Positions 7,979 through 8,098 of a DNA stretch of 8,098 bases are shown here, piece after piece. Where the stretch lies: positions 1 to 8,098 of the forward strand of contig JAPSGG010000047.1 in assembly GCA_031177845.1 (NCBI GenBank), read 5' to 3'. The first letter of the stretch is position 1, and every line of letters starts with the position of its first letter. Made by a program: the position numbers and the translations under genes. The notes under the pieces are model-generated. The model saw only the letters and a program-made list of their open reading frames with translations, had not been told where the DNA came from and ran no database searches. This DNA comes from Chromatiales bacterium. GTDB taxonomy: Bacteria; Pseudomonadota; Gammaproteobacteria; JACCYU01.

Positions 7979-8016
7979 CTTCCGTGCCTTTGCACTCTCT
8001 GCGCCTGTGCGGTTAA
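7979..8016 (-). repeat. Degenerate inverted copy of the CACAGAG-type repeat
   Basis: Read on the minus strand this begins TTAACCGCACAGGCGCAGAG and continues with a GCAAAGGCACGG segment. That is a run of units of the form GCA-purine-AG spaced 8-9 bp apart, beginning with the same TTAACC as the array at 2698-2730 but with more mismatches. It ends 12 bp before the ATG of the right-edge gene. Confidence 0.6.
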
Positions 8017-8028
8017 ATCAAGCTGCGC

Positions 8029-8098
8029 ATGAAAGATTACTACTATCGACTGGCCGACGAGATCGGCGCGCTGCTCAAAGGGGGCGAGATCTTCACCT
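8029..8098 (+). CDS. 5' end of a gene, possibly a TldE/PmbA-like TldD partner (truncated by window edge)
   Basis: An ATG at 8029 opens a frame of 23 complete codons to the right edge, reading MKDYYYRLADEIGALLKGGE and then IFT. The start resembles the N-termini I associate with TldD-related (TldE-like) proteins in betaproteobacteria, which open with an aromatic-rich helix followed by a strand. If that is right, this would be the non-catalytic partner of the TldD-like gene 5.3 kb upstream. That assignment is inference from very little sequence. The reading frame itself is plausible because its codon use is like that of the neighbours and it starts just beyond the intergenic repeats. No clear Shine-Dalgarno sequence is visible. 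Confidence 0.5.
   Translation, partial: MKDYYYRLADEIGALLKGGEIFT

Noticed and set aside
7822..8016. 64-codon plus-strand open frame in the spacer before the right-edge gene
   Set aside because: It runs through the CCCTC/GAGGG hairpin and the inverted repeat copy, ends in the repeat's TTAACC, and its product has no recognisable features.

Overview
The window carries five genes or gene fragments and looks like chromosomal DNA of a Gram-negative bacterium, most likely a beta- or gammaproteobacterium. The evidence is the high GC content together with a TldD/PmbA-type metalloprotease homologue, a YihY/BrkB-type inner-membrane protein and a very long AsmA-type envelope protein. I cannot name the genus.

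Layout. Positions 1-1131 (minus strand) encode the N-terminal 377 residues of a membrane-bound CHASE3-PAS signalling protein whose output domain lies beyond the left edge. A 135-bp divergent spacer (1132-1266) holds a good sigma70-type promoter pointing right. A TldD-like zinc peptidase homologue follows (1267-2697, plus). Directly after its stop codon lies a short array of the heptamer CACAGAG with a 9-bp period (2698-2730). Next come a BrkB-family membrane protein (2799-3680) and, 39 bp later, a 1357-residue AsmA-family protein (3720-7793) built from three diverged tandem copies of a core of about 330 residues. The 235-bp spacer 7794-8028 contains two hairpins, a weak promoter candidate and a degenerate, inverted copy of the CACAGAG-type repeat. 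A new gene starts at 8029 and runs off the right edge. Its 23 visible residues are compatible with a TldD-related (TldE/PmbA-like) partner, but this is tentative.

How the parts may fit. The BrkB-like and AsmA-like genes look like one transcription unit and probably act together in the cell envelope. E. coli has a comparable neighbourhood (yhjD, BrkB family, near yhjG, AsmA family). AsmA-like proteins are implicated in moving phospholipid across the periplasm, and a genetic suppressor links YhjD to lipid A precursor handling. If the right-edge gene is the TldE-like partner, the BrkB-AsmA block sits between the two halves of a TldD/TldE pair and is bracketed by inverted repeats, as expected if the block was inserted there. 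No RNA gene, CRISPR array, insertion sequence or transposase is visible.
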